Positions 62,853-64,000 of a stretch of 64,000 nucleotides of DNA are shown here, in pieces. The notes beneath the pieces are model-generated. The model searched no databases and had not been told where the DNA came from. It saw only the letters and a program-made list of their open reading frames with translations. The position numbers and the translations under genes are program-made. The stretch's first letter is position 1. Each line of letters starts with the position of its first letter. The DNA lies in NCBI RefSeq assembly GCF_000739635.1, contig NZ_BATQ01000110.1:1-64000 (forward strand). Direction: 5' to 3'. The stretch comes from Verrucomicrobium sp. BvORR034 (lineage in GTDB: Bacteria > Verrucomicrobiota > Verrucomicrobiia > Verrucomicrobiales > Verrucomicrobiaceae).

Positions 62853-62890
62853 AGCCTCCGCCGCCCCCGGGCTGCGGAGGCTTCTTCGTT
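62853..62890 (+). terminator. Intrinsic-type terminator after barrel gene
   Basis: AGCCTCCGC (62853-62861) and GCGGAGGCT (62874-62882) pair perfectly around a 12-base G/C-rich loop and are followed by TCTTCGTTT. It separates the barrel gene from the convergent histidine kinase gene. Confidence 0.65.
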
Positions 62891-63913
62891 TCAAACCGGC
62901 AGGGTGAAGGAAAAAACACTTCCCCCGGTTTCAGGAAAGTCGCAGCTCACTGCTCCGCCCTGCATCTCCACCAGCCTCTGCACAATCGGCAGGCCCAGAC
63001 CATGCGGGCTGTTGGGCTGTTGCAGCAGGTGGAAGGGATAGAAGAGCTGACCTCGCTTGGTGGGAGGCACACCTCTTCCTGTATCGCGAACGCCAAAGCG
63101 CACTTCACGGGTACCCGCCAGCTCCCAGAACAGCTGTACTTCAGTTTCAGCCGTGGAGTGTTCAATGGCATTGCTCATCAGGTTGAGCCAGACCACTTCC
63201 AGCCACGCCGCCACACCGGACACCTCCGGCCAGCCAGCGGGATGGCGGATGGTAATCTTTTTCCGCATGAGCTGACGTTGTAGCCGCTGCTCTGCCGCCC
63301 ATACGATTTCCATCATCGCCACCGCGGATTTGGCAGGACGATCCGTCACCGCCCGCGCCATGAAGCTGATGCGGTCCATCAACCGGATCATGGATTGGGC
63401 CGAATCAAAGAGAGGGTCCGTCAGTGCGGCCAGTTCCGCATTGGACTCCCCAAGCAGTTCTTTGATCAGCTCTGCCGTAGTGGTGATGCCCCCCAAGGGA
63501 GAACGCAGATCATGGTTCACCCGCCGGGCCACGGCCTTGAGATCACCACGAAGCCGGGTGTATTCCCTCTCTCCCTGGTGGATTTTCCATGCATCCTTGA
63601 TCGCCCGGGCAAGGCCTGCGATCGAGGAAATGAGCGCGGGATCATCCACCACCATCACTGCCCACCGGGGAAGTTGCTGGGGGTCGAGAGCGCTCCTTGC
63701 GGCAGTGGCGGCACCCGCATCCGGGTTGACAAGGATCACCATTTGAGGATGAGCCGCAGCAGGTTCACTCAGCAAGTCATCCACGCCGCCCACTTCTCGC
63801 ACTGCTGCCTCACCAAATGCAGTGCGGCCTGCCACTGCCACCTGTGTTACAACCTCTGCGCCATCTGCGGCACTCACCAGCAACAGTTCCATAGTCTTGG
63901 GAGGGGCGGTCAT
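62891..63913 (-). CDS. Soluble histidine kinase with receiver-like N-terminus
   Basis: The frame is open up to 63994; I choose MTAPPKTMELLLVSAADGAE (63913), giving about 340 residues, but the start is uncertain. No transmembrane segment is seen. Residues 1-110 look like a degenerate receiver or sensor domain (WAVMVVDDPALISSIAGLAR). The kinase part has the H box RRVNHDLRSPLGGITTTAEL, the N box VWLNLMSNAIEHS, VRDTGRGVPPTKRGQ and HGLGLPIVQRLVEMQGG. A partner response regulator may lie outside the window. Confidence 0.85.
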   Translation of the reverse strand: MTAPPKTMELLLVSAADGAEVVTQVAVAGRTAFGEAAVREVGGVDDLLSEPAAAHPQMVILVNPDAGAATAARSALDPQQLPRWAVMVVDDPALISSIAGLARAIKDAWKIHQGEREYTRLRGDLKAVARRVNHDLRSPLGGITTTAELIKELLGESNAELAALTDPLFDSAQSMIRLMDRISFMARAVTDRPAKSAVAMMEIVWAAEQRLQRQLMRKKITIRHPAGWPEVSGVAAWLEVVWLNLMSNAIEHSTAETEVQLFWELAGTREVRFGVRDTGRGVPPTKRGQLFYPFHLLQQPNSPHGLGLPIVQRLVEMQGGAVSCDFPETGGSVFSFTLPV

Positions 63914-64000
63914 CAACATTCGACGGGCTGGAGCGAGGGTGGTTTTGCTTCGACGGATACTCGCTGCCAAATTCAAGTATCGAAGCCTACGCATGAACCG

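Overview
The window is a G+C-rich bacterial chromosome segment that looks like Verrucomicrobiota (Verrucomicrobiaceae-like). This is inference from gene content: exported sulfatase, DUF1080 glycoside-hydrolase-like protein, many exported proteins of unknown function, weak or absent Shine-Dalgarno sites, and a phoH-HD-ybeY cluster. No rRNA, tRNA, CRISPR array, insertion sequence or prophage was recognised. Genes are densely packed and nearly every predicted product in the first half has a signal peptide.

Region A (1-33.6 kb). Two adjacent minus-strand AraC-type regulators, the first cut by the window edge, are followed by about 31.6 kb of genes that are all on the plus strand and mostly exported. 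They encode outer-membrane barrels, two DUF2092 proteins, a DUF6515-like protein, three copies of an unrecognised exported family (called X1-X3 here), a neuromedin-U/MetA-type barrel, two almost identical exported HAD phosphatases, three DUF1254/DUF1214 proteins, a zinc metallopeptidase, a lipoprotein, an HdeD-like membrane protein and a sulfatase. Then comes a MoxR/Bat aerotolerance-type operon: MoxR, DUF58, DUF4381, two VWA proteins, a TPR protein, an 804-residue exported protein and a BatD-like protein. A full phosphoketolase gene sits between moxR and the DUF58 gene. The run ends in a DUF3302 gene fused across a deletion to the second half of an HlyD-type gene. The HAD-X pair is duplicated on either side of the DUF1254 trio.

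Region B (33.5-48 kb). A LysR regulator diverges from two YcaC-like isochorismatase hydrolases and a pirin. There follow a large exported protein of unknown function, a nucleoid-associated protein, and a co-directional group of Nudix hydrolase, SulP transporter with STAS domain and PAS histidine kinase. Next are a phosphoglycolate-phosphatase-like HAD, a nested inverted-repeat terminator, a DUF1080 protein, an apparently exported methyltransferase and an omega-amidase-like hydrolase.

Region C (48-64 kb). Mostly housekeeping genes: phoH, a PgpH-like HD protein and ybeY in an operon, class II fructose-bisphosphate aldolase, an SDR plus a frameshifted ROK kinase, an SGNH hydrolase, a Sel1-repeat protein, a large MscS-type channel divergent from a TetR regulator with a likely operator, a barrel protein with a very acidic loop, and a histidine kinase at the right edge.

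The strongest candidates for undescribed biology are the X family with its paired HAD phosphatase, and the whole exported-DUF/Bat/phosphoketolase block. I infer an envelope or oxidative/acid stress module, but no function is demonstrated by the sequence alone.
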